A DNA stretch of 32,129 bases from Acidobacteriota bacterium (lineage in GTDB: Bacteria; Acidobacteriota; Terriglobia; Terriglobales; Acidobacteriaceae). Where the stretch lies: contig JAJZIJ010000030.1 of the NCBI GenBank assembly GCA_021810625.1, positions 1-32,129 on the forward strand. Reading direction: 5' to 3'. Every line of letters begins with the position of its first letter. The first letter of the stretch is position 1. The position numbers and the translations under genes were made by a program. Below, one piece after another: positions 23,001-31,797 of this stretch. The notes under the pieces were generated by a model. It was not told the DNA's origin and made no database searches. It saw only the letters and a program-made list of their open reading frames with translations.

Positions 23001-25821
23001 TCTTCACCGTCACGGGCTGCGTGCCACTGCCCGCCGGCGCGTACGCCGTAATGTCTGTTGGCGAATTTATTGTATAACTGGTCGCCGGAGTGGCACCGAA
23101 CATAACCGATGTCGCGCCGTCAAAGTTCGTCCCCACGATATCCACGGAGGTTCCCCCCGCAGGCGGGCCTTGCGACGGGCTGATGCTGGTTATCGTCGGG
23201 ACTGACCATGTGGAATCGCCGTTCAGTTGCACCTGCTGGGTGGTTCCTGCCACATTCAGGTTGTTGTCGGGGATGTTCACCGTGCCCGTCGGTGGCGGAT
23301 AGGTCAGGCCGCCAACGGTGGGCGCAAAATCCACACTCAGGACGCAGCTTGAGCTGGGAGCCCAACTACTCTCATTGGTAAGACAGGTGCCCCCCGGGCC
23401 ATTCAGGTCAAAGTTGGTCGTGATGTTCAGCCCTGTATAGTCCAGCGGCTGATTGCCGATGTTGAGAAACGTCACCGGATTGGGGGGGGTACTTGTGTTG
23501 GTACTCTGCCCCTGAGCCGTAGTCGGGAACGTCAACGACTGCGTACATCCGTTGATCTTGATTACGCGGTTGTTGCCGGTATCCGCGACGTAGAGCGTGC
23601 AGTTCCCATCGAAGAGTACCTGCACAGGCCCAGCCAGTGGCGTGCCGCCAAGCGCAGCCGTGTCTATGGGAATCGCTGTCTGTACTCCGCCTGGCGTGAT
23701 CATCAGCAATGTTTGGGTGCCACTCGTGTTCGCGAGATAGATATCCCCTGCTGCATCTATGGTCGCTCCCTTGACGCGACTCAGACCGGACGACGGTATC
23801 GTCTTGCTTACCCCGCCCGCCGGGATCTCTGCCACCACCTCGGGGCTGGAGCCGTTGTCCGTGTAGTACACATCCCCCACGCCATCCACCGCCAGGCCTT
23901 CGGGATTACACAGGTTGGTAATCACCGTTCTCTGTGTCCATGTGCCGGAAGATGCCCAATCCCCGCCCAGCATCAGCGTGTACTCATTTACGAACGGGTT
24001 ATTGTGCCCTTGGCTATTGTCTTCCTCAATGTAAAGATTCCCTGCGCCATTTACCTTCGCGTTGTCGGGACTAGCGGCGCCGCCGGGAGCGTACGGAACC
24101 GCATCCGTCCCGGTGCCATACGTCGAGCCGCCAACATTCATCACACTCGCAGGCACCTCCATCACAAAACCAGCGGCGTTGGTGGGGCCGCCGCCGTCAT
24201 CCGTAATGAAGAGATTCCCTACTCCGTCCACATCCAAGCCGTAGGGCTGAACCAAGTTGGCGCCGGTCACGGGTACGTTTGTCTGCGTCCCCCCGCCCGG
24301 CGGGATCCGCAGCACGCTGGGAGCGCCAGCTCCGGCAGCGGCGGGACAACCGGTCACTGTCGTTCCATTGTTTCCTATGTAAAGATTCCCTGCTCCATCC
24401 ACCGCCAGACCCTTGGGACAGCCCAGGACAAAGCCGCTCTGTATGGGCACCACGGACTGCGTCCCCGGCCAAAAGAACCCCAACGGGCCAGTGCCCGTGC
24501 CCCAGATGTACGTTGTGGCGAACGCTGCTCCGCTGGAGTTGATCAGCTGCACGCCGCCCAGTCGCGTGCCCGGATGCAAGGGCGAGAACTGCACCCCAAG
24601 GGTGCAGGTATCCCCCGCAGCATAGGATTGGCCAGCCGTACACGGATTGCTGCCCCCCGCCACGGGGAAAAACTCCGCCCCTGGCTTCGTTGATGGCAGT
24701 CCGCGCGTCGTCACAAGCACGCTACTCAACGTGCCTGTGGTCTGAAAGGTGTAGGTCAGCGTTTGCGTCGAGGTCGTGCTACCCGCAGGTTCCGGGCCAA
24801 AGTTGACGCTCTGGGAAATCTCCACCGCCTGCTTGTTGCCGCTGTTTGCAATGTACACGTCTCCTGCGGCATCCACCGTCACGCCACCAGGACTGGACAT
24901 GCCGGTGCCCAGTGTCGTCACCGTCCCGCTCGGCAGCACCTCTTCCACTTTGCTGTTGCCTGTGTCCGCGACGTAGAGATATGTTTCCTGCGTGCCGCCC
25001 GTCGTCGTGACAACATTCACCGCCACATCATGGGGGTTGGCTACAGGAACGGTCACCACCGTCTGCGTCCCGCCAAATGTCGATGTCACGCCCGCATCTT
25101 CAACTATTTTGCTATTGCCGGTATCCGCGACGTAGACGTTCATCCCACTCGATGTTGATGCCACCGCCACGCCGTAGGGGCCCGAAAAGCCGCTGCCCAC
25201 CAGGATATCCGCCGCGCCGCCTGTAGGCACCTCCACCACGCGGCTATTGCCGGTGTCCGCGATGTAAATATTGCCATTGGGATCCACCGCCACGCCATTC
25301 GGAGTGAGCAGGCCAGACGGCCCCGTGATGTTTGTGGTCACCACAGTCTCCGTCCCAGTGCCGCCCGCAAGCAAGCTCGCAGGCACCTCCACCACGCGGT
25401 TATTACCGCTGTCCGCAATGTAGAGATTGCCGCTTCCATCCACGGCCAAGCCTGTGGGCTGACACAGGAGCGAGGGCGAGCTGCCGTTGCATTTGGTTGT
25501 CGGCATCAACGAATTGCTTATCGTCACTGTCGTCTGCGTCCCGCCCGGCGTTAGCTCCACCACCTGGTTGTTGACGAAGTCCGAGATGAAGACATCTCCC
25601 CCGGCATTGACCGCCACGCCGTCAGGATTGTTCAAGCCAGTCGCGGGCAGCGTGGTCTGATATCCGTTGAAGGTGGCAGTCTGCGCCTGTGCTGCCGGCA
25701 TCGCTAGCGCCACAAGAAATGCGGCTGGAAGCAACAGGGTTGCGCGGCAGGCGCGGAAACTCCGGCTGCGGACGACAGAGGAAAGCGACAGAAAGCGCGA
25801 TACGAACACTGATGTGGACAT
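20044..25821 (-). CDS. Giant secreted NHL / TIG / Ig-like repeat protein
   Basis: Exported protein of about 1,925 residues. A signal peptide (hydrophobic core LLLPAAFLVALAMPAAQAQ, ending near residue 47) is followed by NHL beta-propeller repeats (about 60-360, consensus GVAVDPNGNIYIADTGNSRVVEV). A beta-sandwich insert (365-475) and a second NHL block (490-780) come next. Then follow an ASPM/HYDIN-like domain (785-870), three IPT/TIG domains (about 870-1140) and six Ig-like domains of about 98 residues (1140-1730, such as NVTLTATVTSNGSPVTSGTV). The C-terminal 190 residues hold a cysteine-bearing Ig-like domain, a membrane segment (LQLCLLVLMTGALAAGISGC) and a short tail. Start at 25821 is chosen because the upstream 32 codons lack a signal. 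It is probably a cell-surface or adhesin-like protein; ligand unknown. Confidence 0.88.
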   Translation of the reverse strand: MSTSVFVSRFLSLSSVVRSRSFRACRATLLLPAAFLVALAMPAAQAQTATFNGYQTTLPATGLNNPDGVAVNAGGDVFISDFVNNQVVELTPGGTQTTVTISNSLMPTTKCNGSSPSLLCQPTGLAVDGSGNLYIADSGNNRVVEVPASLLAGGTGTETVVTTNITGPSGLLTPNGVAVDPNGNIYIADTGNSRVVEVPTGGAADILVGSGFSGPYGVAVASTSSGMNVYVADTGNSKIVEDAGVTSTFGGTQTVVTVPVANPHDVAVNVVTTTGGTQETYLYVADTGNSKVEEVLPSGTVTTLGTGMSSPGGVTVDAAGDVYIANSGNKQAVEISQSVNFGPEPAGSTTSTQTLTYTFQTTGTLSSVLVTTRGLPSTKPGAEFFPVAGGSNPCTAGQSYAAGDTCTLGVQFSPLHPGTRLGGVQLINSSGAAFATTYIWGTGTGPLGFFWPGTQSVVPIQSGFVLGCPKGLAVDGAGNLYIGNNGTTVTGCPAAAGAGAPSVLRIPPGGGTQTNVPVTGANLVQPYGLDVDGVGNLFITDDGGGPTNAAGFVMEVPASVMNVGGSTYGTGTDAVPYAPGGAASPDNAKVNGAGNLYIEEDNSQGHNNPFVNEYTLMLGGDWASSGTWTQRTVITNLCNPEGLAVDGVGDVYYTDNGSSPEVVAEIPAGGVSKTIPSSGLSRVKGATIDAAGDIYLANTSGTQTLLMITPGGVQTAIPIDTAALGGTPLAGPVQVLFDGNCTLYVADTGNNRVIKINGCTQSLTFPTTAQGQSTNTSTPPNPVTFLNIGNQPLDYTGLNITTNFDLNGPGGTCLTNESSWAPSSSCVLSVDFAPTVGGLTYPPPTGTVNIPDNNLNVAGTTQQVQLNGDSTWSVPTITSISPSQGPPAGGTSVDIVGTNFDGATSVMFGATPATSYTINSPTDITAYAPAGSGTQPVTVKTPGGTSNSEPYTYVVGPSITGLSPNSAPMWGGATVTIQGTGFGSSPTVTFNGVTVSVLSSSPTSITVYAPAGTVGSSVPVQVTVGGVPSNKENFGYTNPITVTSVTPSIGPAGTTGIIIKGTGFTAIAKSGCPNPGAVPDFGPGNPATTFTVVSSTEITATSPPHANGTVDVQVAEPGCPGGTAISPINAPADQYTYGTPIPTTTVLTATPSSTAPYGSNVALQATVKVTSGSGTPTGTVQFYSNTGAPIGSPQPMTNGVATLNTSTLSVGSYKLTATYTPTGNYAGSNSASVPYTITPTSTNTTLSASPNPQTYGAPVTLTATVSSASGTPGGTVQFYNGGVAIGGPVALNASGQATLPTSALPAGHDSLTVKYPAQGNYGPSSGATTENITPASTTTTVAANPTKTSVGNSVTLTATVTSNGNPVTTTGTVTFSWSGGSCSGTVNASTGQAACNTTTLPVGTDTITASYGATADYGTSSGTTTVTITGPPATTTSITALPTSTSYGSKVTLTSQVLANGAGVTSGTVIFSDNGSPISGSIPVSSSGVATFSTTSLPMGTNNVSASYASNSSYTGSTSATTPVTITGAPTLTSLNVYPPNSSYGQNVTLTATVTSNGSPVTSGTVNFYNNGTLIGTAPVNGNGVAVLNTTSLPAGSNTLTASYPTQGTYMGSPPSPSSTSTVTGLTTATTLVANPTSTVSGGNVTLTATVTSSGSPVANGTVTFDDNGTYIGNGVLINGVASMNTNNLPVGTTDNITATYGAPTSGAGSNYAPSTSPQVPVTITATPSGPYFTLTATTPPATVNVGAPGQSGATTLILTPMNGYQGSVGLSCQNLPWAAACSFTQSGQVAGTCVTLGGSGAQSVLLTINTNVAEVQAMPRPFGSQQSPLSPILPALAFWWPGSMAGLAAFGRKRNLSKARQRMLQLCLLVLMTGALAAGISGCAGGTYGMITPAGKTNTTVTAASCAGSPFAPTQTLGLTVNVQ

Positions 25822-26113
25822 AAGAGGAAACCCTCGCAGAATCAAAATGCAACGCACCAAAGCATCAGAACCGGATGCCACAACAGACATAGCAAACGCG
25901 CACAGAGAAAGACACAATCCGCAATTTCCGGCTCCGTCTTGAGGTTGTCAAGAAGACGTGCATCGTTTATAGCACGAATTTGTATAAATTTTACAAAATT
26001 TTTTATCTATTTTTTAGGCGAAGATGTGGAGAAAATAGCGCCGGATGAGAAAATCCCTCGCACAACACAGGTGGAATGGAAGAATCTGCGTCGCAATGTG
26101 GTTTGACAATGCT

Positions 26114-26345
26114 CCCTCAGGGGCTAAAGCCCCACAGATTTTGCGGAACTTGACGGACGGGCTGAAGCCCGTCCCCTTCAAGGCAAACTCAAAATGCGCC
26201 ACTACCCAGAATTGTCATTCCGGGCGAAGCAGACGCAGTGGAACCGCGTCCCCGGCTGCTGAGAGACTCTTGGTTTTGAAGGGGCGGGACTTTAGTCCCG
26301 CCGTAATGTCAACAATCAAACCAATGGGGCTTTAGCCCCTGAGGG
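26114..26345. repeat. REP cluster with an outer inverted pair
   Basis: Four hairpins of the same type. CCCTCAGGGGCTAAAGCCCC (26114-26133) and its exact reverse complement (26326-26345) bracket GGACGGGCT-GA-AGCCCGTCC (26155-26174) and GGCGGGACT-TT-AGTCCCGCC (26283-26302). Between them lies GTCATTCCGGGCGAAGCAG (26214-26232), which resembles another dispersed repeat type. The remaining 25822-26405 gap includes an AT-rich stretch (25970-26030), probably the promoter region of the giant repeat protein, in which no clear -35/-10 pair could be assigned. Confidence 0.85.
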
Positions 26346-26405
26346 ATGGGCCTTTCAGTCTGCGCCACCACCCAATTCCGGGCGCATGACAATCCTGAAT
26401 TTTTC

Positions 26406-27959
26406 CTATTTCTCGCTCGCCTGCTGCCGCAGGGCATGGGTGACAACACGCCACATCTCTTCCCGTGGCGCGGGCTTGCCCGTCCAAAGCTGGAACTGCT
26501 CCGCGCCCTGATGCACGAACATCTCCGCTCCGGTAATCACATGCAGGCCTTTCTTGCGCGCCATCTGCAACAGCGGCGTTTCGATAGGGTTGTAGACCAG
26601 ATCGAAGACCAGCTTGGCATTCAATTCTTTTTCTTCCAGAATGGTTCGCTGCTTGTTGCCCGCCATGCCTGTCGGTGTGGCATGGACAATCACGTCAAAG
26701 GCGCTCTTGGCCACCAGATCGCGCCGGATCGCCTTGGCTCCCGATTCCCGCGCCAGCTTTTGCGCCGTCTGCGGCGTACGGTTCAGAATAAAGACTTCTG
26801 CGCCCTTCTCGCGCAATCCAAAGACCGCCGCGCGGGCCGCGCCTCCGGCTCCCAGCACCAGCACCCTGGCCTTGCGCAGCGGCAACCGCTGCTCCAGTGG
26901 ACGCACCACGCCCTGAACGTCGGTGTTGTAGCCAATCAGCTTGCCATCCTGCGCCCGAACCACAGTGTTGCACGCGCCAATCTTCTCTGAGAGCGGATCG
27001 GTACGATCCAGATGCTTCAATATCTCCTGCTTCCAGGGCATGGTGACGGCTACTCCATGCACGGGAATTTTGCGAATCAGCAGCAGCAGATCGCTCAATT
27101 TTGTGGTCTGCAACGCCAGAAATACGGCATTCACCGTCTCCCGGCGAAAGGCGGTGTTCATCATGACAGGCGAGAGCGAGTGTTGGATGGGATTGCCTGC
27201 CACGCCGTAGACGCGAGTGGCGGCATCCACCTGATCCAGCCGATAGGTCTCCAGCAATGTGCGCGCGGCAATCTGGCCCGGCCCGGTCTCTTCCCCCGCC
27301 GTGGCTGCGGCAAAGGTAAAGATGCTGCCCGCTCGCACTCCCAGCACGCGGCTGATAATGCCATAATCGCCCATGCAGATGCCCACCACGCGAGCCTCGT
27401 CACGCTTCTCTTCCAGAAAGCGCATCATGGTCACGTTGTCGGCCAGACACTTGGCCGTCGGGACAACCTTGATGAACTCCGGCTCAAAGGGCCGAATCCG
27501 CTGATAGACCTTCTCCAAGTCCTTGGTCGCGGCAAAGTCGTGATAGGAGATCACCAGCGCTGCGCCATGCGCTCGAAATTTCTTGATCCCCGCAGCCTTG
27601 AGCGACTCCGCCGTCTGTAGCTCCACATCCACGATCTGGCAGCCCGCCGCCACCGCCTTGGATAAAATCTCCATCTCGGCAGCAATCGTGCCCTTAAATT
27701 TGCCACCATTGGCGGCGCGGCGACAGGTGGCAATCGCCGTAGCCTGACGGTGATCGCGCATAAATTGCTTCAGCTTCGGCAGCGCCAGCAGAGGCTTGGG
27801 AATGTAATCCAGACGAAATTCGAGAAAGGTATTCTCGCGCACCGCCTCTTCCGCCCGGTCGATCATTTCCTGCGGGGTATTTCCGATAATGGCCACGCAA
27901 ACCCGCGTCAGGCGGGATTGCAGATACTGCATGGGATACAGCGTGCTTACATTCTTCAT
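26406..27959 (-). CDS. aroDE: Bifunctional 3-dehydroquinate dehydratase / shikimate dehydrogenase
   Basis: Fused shikimate-pathway enzyme of 517 residues. Residues 17-240 are a type I dehydroquinate dehydratase: EFRLDY, catalytic His140 in ISYHDF, and the Schiff-base lysine in EFIKVV (Lys164 by position). Residues 249-510 are shikimate dehydrogenase: GNPIQHSLSP for shikimate, catalytic Lys310 in VTMPWK, GYNTD (Asp347), and the NADP-binding GAGGAARA (370-377). The same fusion order is found in plants, chlamydiae and some other bacteria. It starts at 27959 or at an in-frame ATG nine codons later; neither has a clear ribosome binding site, but A-rich sequence precedes the first. It is divergent from the M3 peptidase. 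A perfect palindrome CCGCAATTGCGG lies just upstream (27979-27990). Confidence 0.95.
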   Translation of the reverse strand: MKNVSTLYPMQYLQSRLTRVCVAIIGNTPQEMIDRAEEAVRENTFLEFRLDYIPKPLLALPKLKQFMRDHRQATAIATCRRAANGGKFKGTIAAEMEILSKAVAAGCQIVDVELQTAESLKAAGIKKFRAHGAALVISYHDFAATKDLEKVYQRIRPFEPEFIKVVPTAKCLADNVTMMRFLEEKRDEARVVGICMGDYGIISRVLGVRAGSIFTFAAATAGEETGPGQIAARTLLETYRLDQVDAATRVYGVAGNPIQHSLSPVMMNTAFRRETVNAVFLALQTTKLSDLLLLIRKIPVHGVAVTMPWKQEILKHLDRTDPLSEKIGACNTVVRAQDGKLIGYNTDVQGVVRPLEQRLPLRKARVLVLGAGGAARAAVFGLREKGAEVFILNRTPQTAQKLARESGAKAIRRDLVAKSAFDVIVHATPTGMAGNKQRTILEEKELNAKLVFDLVYNPIETPLLQMARKKGLHVITGAEMFVHQGAEQFQLWTGKPAPREEMWRVVTHALRQQASEK

Positions 27960-28215
27960 TTTATTTTTATTTTCTTTACCGCAATTGCGGAATCCTACCT
28001 AGACTGCGCTCCAGATGCAACCCCTTCCCTGTGAATTTCCTGGAAATATGAAGGAAATCGTCCCTCCTGTCCCAAAAGATGGATATTCACTTCATCCCGC
28101 CCGGCACAAAAGACCCCTCCCTGCCGGGGAAGTTGTTGCAGCAATCAACAATGATACTCTGTGCCTTCCCCGCTCTTTTCGGGGACGCACCCCATTCCCG
28201 ATGGAGATACCGCAC

Positions 28216-30333
28216 ATGCTTGGCAAACTCCTACTCCTGACCGCGTGGCCCAGCCTGCTCGGCTTGGCCGCCGTCCTTCCCGGTTCTCTGCTCCCCGGTT
28301 CGCTGCCCTCCGGTCCCAGTCCGGTAGCTTCGGCAGCCGACCCACTCCACGCCTGGGCTGGCCTCAACCATCCGACGCATCTGGAAGCCTGGGTTCACAG
28401 CCATCTGGACTCCCAGCAACAGGCCATTCAGCAATTGCTGGCCAATCGGGAGACTCCCACCATCGCCAACACACTGGCACCTTACGACCGCGCCGTTGCC
28501 GAGCTGAGTCTGGCCGGATCCGAGGCCGGATTGATGTACTCTGTCTCCCCAAACAAGGCCGTGCGCGACACCGCCGAGACCCTGATCCAGAAGGTAAGCG
28601 AGTCCACCGTTGCGCTCTCGCTAAACCAGCAAGTGTATCGCGCTTTGGCCGCTCTCGACGCAACAAAATCCGATCCGGCCACACAATACTACCTCCGCCG
28701 CACACTGCTGGAGTATCGGCTGGCTGGAGTCGATAAGGATGAAGCCACCCGCAAGCGCGTCCAGCAGTTGCAGGAGCGGATCACGCAACTCAGCCTGACC
28801 TTTGGACGCAACGTGCAGGAACATGTCAACACCGTCACGGCCACGCCCGACGAACTCGCTGGCCTGCCTGCTGATTTCCTCGCCCGCCATGCGCCCGCTG
28901 CCGCCGCTCACGCCGCCAATGGCGGCCCAATCCAACTCACCACCGACTACCCCGACTACATGCCGGTGATGACCTTTGCCCACAGCGCCGACCTGCGCCA
29001 TCGCATGTTTCTGGCCTACAACACCCGCGCCTTCCCGGCTAACAAGCAAGTCCTGCTTGACTTGCTCGCTGCGCGGCAGGAACTGGCCACCACGCTCGGC
29101 TTCTCCACCTGGGCCGATCTGGCGACCGCCGACCAGATGATTGGCTCCGCCGCCAATGTGCGCAGCTTTCTGGCCGAGTTGGACACAGCCTCCAAACCCG
29201 GCGCAATGAAGGAATCCGCGCAGGTGCTCGCCTTTGCGAAGCAGCAACAGCCGGGGCTGGCCGCCATCCCCGCCGACAGCGCCCTCTACTGGTACGAGCA
29301 GTACCGCGCAAAGGTCTACCATTTCGATTCGCAATCCGTCCGGCCCTATTTCCCCTATGACCGCGTGCAGCAGGGCGTGCTCGACACCGCCGCCCGACTC
29401 TTCCATGTCGAGTTTCACCCCGCGCTCCACGCCGCCGTCTGGGATCCCTCCGTCACCGCCTGGGATGTCTACGATCCCAGCCCGCAGGGCCAGCATCCGG
29501 GCAAGTTGATTGGGCGCTTCTATCTGGACATGCACCCTCGCGAGGGCAAGGACAAGTGGTTCTCCGCCTACCCGCTGGTGCCGGGCATTCGCGGCCAGCA
29601 GGTTCCAGAAGCCGCGCTGATCTGCAACTTTCCCGGCGGCGAGGCGGGCAATCCTGGCCTGATGCAATACTCCGACGTGGTCACCTTTTTCCACGAGTTT
29701 GGCCACCTGATGCACGCCATTCTGGGCGGCCAGCAGCAATGGGCTGGCATCAGCGGCATCACCACCGAGGGCGACTTTATCGAAGCGCCCTCCCAAATGC
29801 TCGAAGAGTTTTTTCACAATCCGGCGCTGCTGCAAACCTTTGCGCGCCATTACGAGACTGGCGAACCCATTCCCACCGCGCTGGTGGAGCGGATGAACCG
29901 CGCCAGCGCCTTTGGTCGGGGTAACTGGGTGCGCACGCAGCTTTTCTATACGCGATTTGCGCTCGACCTGCATGACCGCCCTCCGGCCAGCATCGACCTG
30001 GACGCGCTGATGCGAGCCGACTACGCTGCCGCGCTCCCCTACACCTGGGTTGATGGCAACCGCATGTACGCTTCGTTTACGCACCTGACCGGCTACTCGT
30101 CGAATTACTACACCTACTTGTTCGACAAGGTGATTGCGCTGGACTTCTTCGACCAGTTCGACCAGAAAAATCTGCTGGATGGGGCCACGGCGATGCGATA
30201 TCGCAAGACGATTCTGGAGCCAGGCGGCTCCGAGCCGGGCGCGGAGATGGTAAAAAATTTCCTGGGCCGCCCGCAAAATCTGCGCGCCTTTGAGCAATGG
30301 ATGGGCGAGGAGTTCGACAACCCCGAAAAATAA
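28216..30333 (+). CDS. Secreted M3-family metallopeptidase (oligopeptidase F / thimet type)
   Basis: Zinc oligopeptidase of 705 residues. The active-site motif HEFGHLMH begins at residue 493, with zinc-binding His493 and His497 and catalytic Glu494; a third ligand should lie in the downstream EAPSQMLEEFFHNP segment, as in the family. The N-terminal helical part (residues 45-200) and the C-terminal helices are complete, so the fold is full length. Unlike cytoplasmic PepF or OpdA, it starts with a signal-like hydrophobic stretch (MLGKLLLLTAWPSLLGLAAV, then a Pro/Ser-rich linker ending ASAADP), so it is probably periplasmic. Start at 28216 is chosen because GGAG lies 9 nt upstream; an ATG at 28201 is also in frame. 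Substrates are likely short peptides. Confidence 0.93.
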   Translation: MLGKLLLLTAWPSLLGLAAVLPGSLLPGSLPSGPSPVASAADPLHAWAGLNHPTHLEAWVHSHLDSQQQAIQQLLANRETPTIANTLAPYDRAVAELSLAGSEAGLMYSVSPNKAVRDTAETLIQKVSESTVALSLNQQVYRALAALDATKSDPATQYYLRRTLLEYRLAGVDKDEATRKRVQQLQERITQLSLTFGRNVQEHVNTVTATPDELAGLPADFLARHAPAAAAHAANGGPIQLTTDYPDYMPVMTFAHSADLRHRMFLAYNTRAFPANKQVLLDLLAARQELATTLGFSTWADLATADQMIGSAANVRSFLAELDTASKPGAMKESAQVLAFAKQQQPGLAAIPADSALYWYEQYRAKVYHFDSQSVRPYFPYDRVQQGVLDTAARLFHVEFHPALHAAVWDPSVTAWDVYDPSPQGQHPGKLIGRFYLDMHPREGKDKWFSAYPLVPGIRGQQVPEAALICNFPGGEAGNPGLMQYSDVVTFFHEFGHLMHAILGGQQQWAGISGITTEGDFIEAPSQMLEEFFHNPALLQTFARHYETGEPIPTALVERMNRASAFGRGNWVRTQLFYTRFALDLHDRPPASIDLDALMRADYAAALPYTWVDGNRMYASFTHLTGYSSNYYTYLFDKVIALDFFDQFDQKNLLDGATAMRYRKTILEPGGSEPGAEMVKNFLGRPQNLRAFEQWMGEEFDNPEK

Positions 30334-30411
30334 ATCGAAGTCGGGGCGATTGAACTCGCGCCCGTGGAGTTACACGGGGCGGAGGTTTTTCTGTTCCTTG
30401 GGTTTTCCTTT

Positions 30412-30696
30412 TTACGCGCCTGGGATTTCCGTGATGACGAGCGTCTCTTCCGGCTTCAGGTAGCCTTTGCGACGGAACCAGTCTTCCATCGCATCGCGGA
30501 GTTGCGGCAGCGGCACGCGGGTTCCGGCTTCCATCCAGCCATCGGCGATGGGCAGCGTGTCGTCCAAGATGGCATCGTTGGTAAAGTTGCGCATGGCGAA
30601 ATTGTCGATCCAGTGAATCGGGCAATCTTGAACTGGAGAATCCATCGCCTGCTCCTGCGCGGCGATCTTCTGCACTCGCAGCTTGCGCAGAAACAT
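30412..30696 (-). CDS. Conserved-looking hypothetical protein
   Basis: Protein of 94 residues that I do not recognise. It is soluble with no signal peptide, membrane segment or known motif. It has features of a folded protein: NFTNDAILDDTLPIADGWME, and a C-terminal ALPQLRDAMEDWF-like helix followed by GYLKPEETLVITEIPGA. The ATG at 30696 follows the stop of the upstream gene (30698-30700) with a TGAG-ATG arrangement, so translation is probably coupled and the two products likely work together. Confidence 0.65.
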   Translation of the reverse strand: MFLRKLRVQKIAAQEQAMDSPVQDCPIHWIDNFAMRNFTNDAILDDTLPIADGWMEAGTRVPLPQLRDAMEDWFRRKGYLKPEETLVITEIPGA

Positions 30697-30697
30697 C

Positions 30698-31075
30698 TCA
30701 GCCCGCCACAGGCAGTACAGGCAGATTGGCCGTGTCCCGCGCCTCTTGCATCACCGTCTCCAGATGCGAAAGCACCTCCTCGACGGTCATGGTGTACATC
30801 TCGCGCCCGCTGTCGTAGCCGCTCTCAATGGCCTGCTTCAAATAATGTCCGGCAATCTGCGCGGCCAGACGATCTGTAATTACATGACCGGTGCGCTTTT
30901 TGAACTCCACCCAGGCCGGATGCGGCATGGCGATCCACACCTGGCGGCCCTGGACATCGAAGCGGACATCGACGGCATCGGCATGGCGCGTGGCGATAGC
31001 CACAATGTTGGCCTTCCAGACGCAATGCAGCTTCTCGCCGCTCCAGTGATCGATAACGCTAAAGTTTTCATACAT
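30698..31075 (-). CDS. Conserved-looking hypothetical protein, partner of the following small gene
   Basis: Protein of 125 residues, not recognised. The N-terminal half is predicted beta-rich (VIDHWSGEKLHCVWKANIVA, FDVQGRQVWIAMP), the C-terminal half helical (DRLAAQIAGHYLKQAIESGY, TVEEVLSHLETVMQEARD). There is no signal peptide or membrane segment. No strong ribosome binding site precedes the ATG at 31075. It is the first gene of a coupled pair on the minus strand, convergent with the M3 peptidase and divergent from the DksA-like gene. The N-terminal part could be a small DUF-type sandwich domain; no function is assigned. Confidence 0.65.
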   Translation of the reverse strand: MYENFSVIDHWSGEKLHCVWKANIVAIATRHADAVDVRFDVQGRQVWIAMPHPAWVEFKKRTGHVITDRLAAQIAGHYLKQAIESGYDSGREMYTMTVEEVLSHLETVMQEARDTANLPVLPVAG

Positions 31076-31290
31076 GCATCCAGCCTACTTGCACGCAACG
31101 GCCCGCCGCAAGTGGGATTCTCCGGCTTAACTACGCCTCTGGCATATCCCCGCCAAATGCCCTGTCGGAAACAAACGCGCGCGCCACGCCAACCTTTTCT
31201 CCATCCATGCGCGTCCAACCATGAGGCACGACGGTGGAAAGTCCAACAAACAATACAATGGAAAATTGGGACAACGCAAACGAGGCAGGC

Positions 31291-31692
31291 ATGACATTAA
31301 CCCCGCAAGCCCGGAACCAATACGAAACATCTCTGCTTCAGCGCCAGCGAGAGTTGGAGCAGGGATTGACCCATACGGTCAAGCAGGCGCTGGAAAGCGC
31401 GCCGGAGGAGGCACAGGATATTGGGGATCAGGCGGTCTTCAGCTACCAGAAGGAGATGCTCTTTACGCAGGGAACCCGCCATCATGTGCAATTGTCCCAA
31501 GTACGCAAAGCGCTCCAGCGCATCGCCGACGGCAGCTTTGGTCTTTGCCTACACTGTTCCTCTCCCATCGACAGCAAGCGCCTACAGGCGCTGCCTTGGA
31601 CTTCTTCCTGCATTGAGTGCCAGGAGCGCATCGAAAAGGGAGAGGGCAAAGGCGATATCAGCGATATTCGCAATGCGAACGCGGGTGCATAG
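31291..31692 (+). CDS. DksA/TraR-family zinc-finger protein
   Basis: Protein of 133 residues with a long N-terminal coiled coil and a C-terminal C4 zinc finger: Cys86-x2-Cys89 (CLHC) and Cys107-x2-Cys110 (CIEC), as in DksA. The coiled-coil tip keeps the DxxDxA pattern that DksA uses inside the RNA polymerase secondary channel (D43-IG-D46-Q-A48). A role in modulating transcription, perhaps with ppGpp, is therefore plausible. Start at 31291 is preferred because AGGCAGG lies just upstream; ATG at 31258 and GTG at 31234 are in frame and would add 11 or 19 residues. It is divergent from the unknown gene pair. Confidence 0.85.
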   Translation: MTLTPQARNQYETSLLQRQRELEQGLTHTVKQALESAPEEAQDIGDQAVFSYQKEMLFTQGTRHHVQLSQVRKALQRIADGSFGLCLHCSSPIDSKRLQALPWTSSCIECQERIEKGEGKGDISDIRNANAGA

Positions 31693-31797
31693 TATGCATG
31701 GCATGTGTGGCCGGGCGAAAAAGGCAGGACGAACCGATCCTCAACCGCAGGCTGTTTAGGGAAACACTGCACAAGTATCGCAAGAAACTTTCAGCGA

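Noticed and set aside
28621-30297. Long antisense open frame of 558 codons under the M3 peptidase
   Set aside because: Composition is that of a mirrored coding frame, and the sense strand carries the complete peptidase motif.
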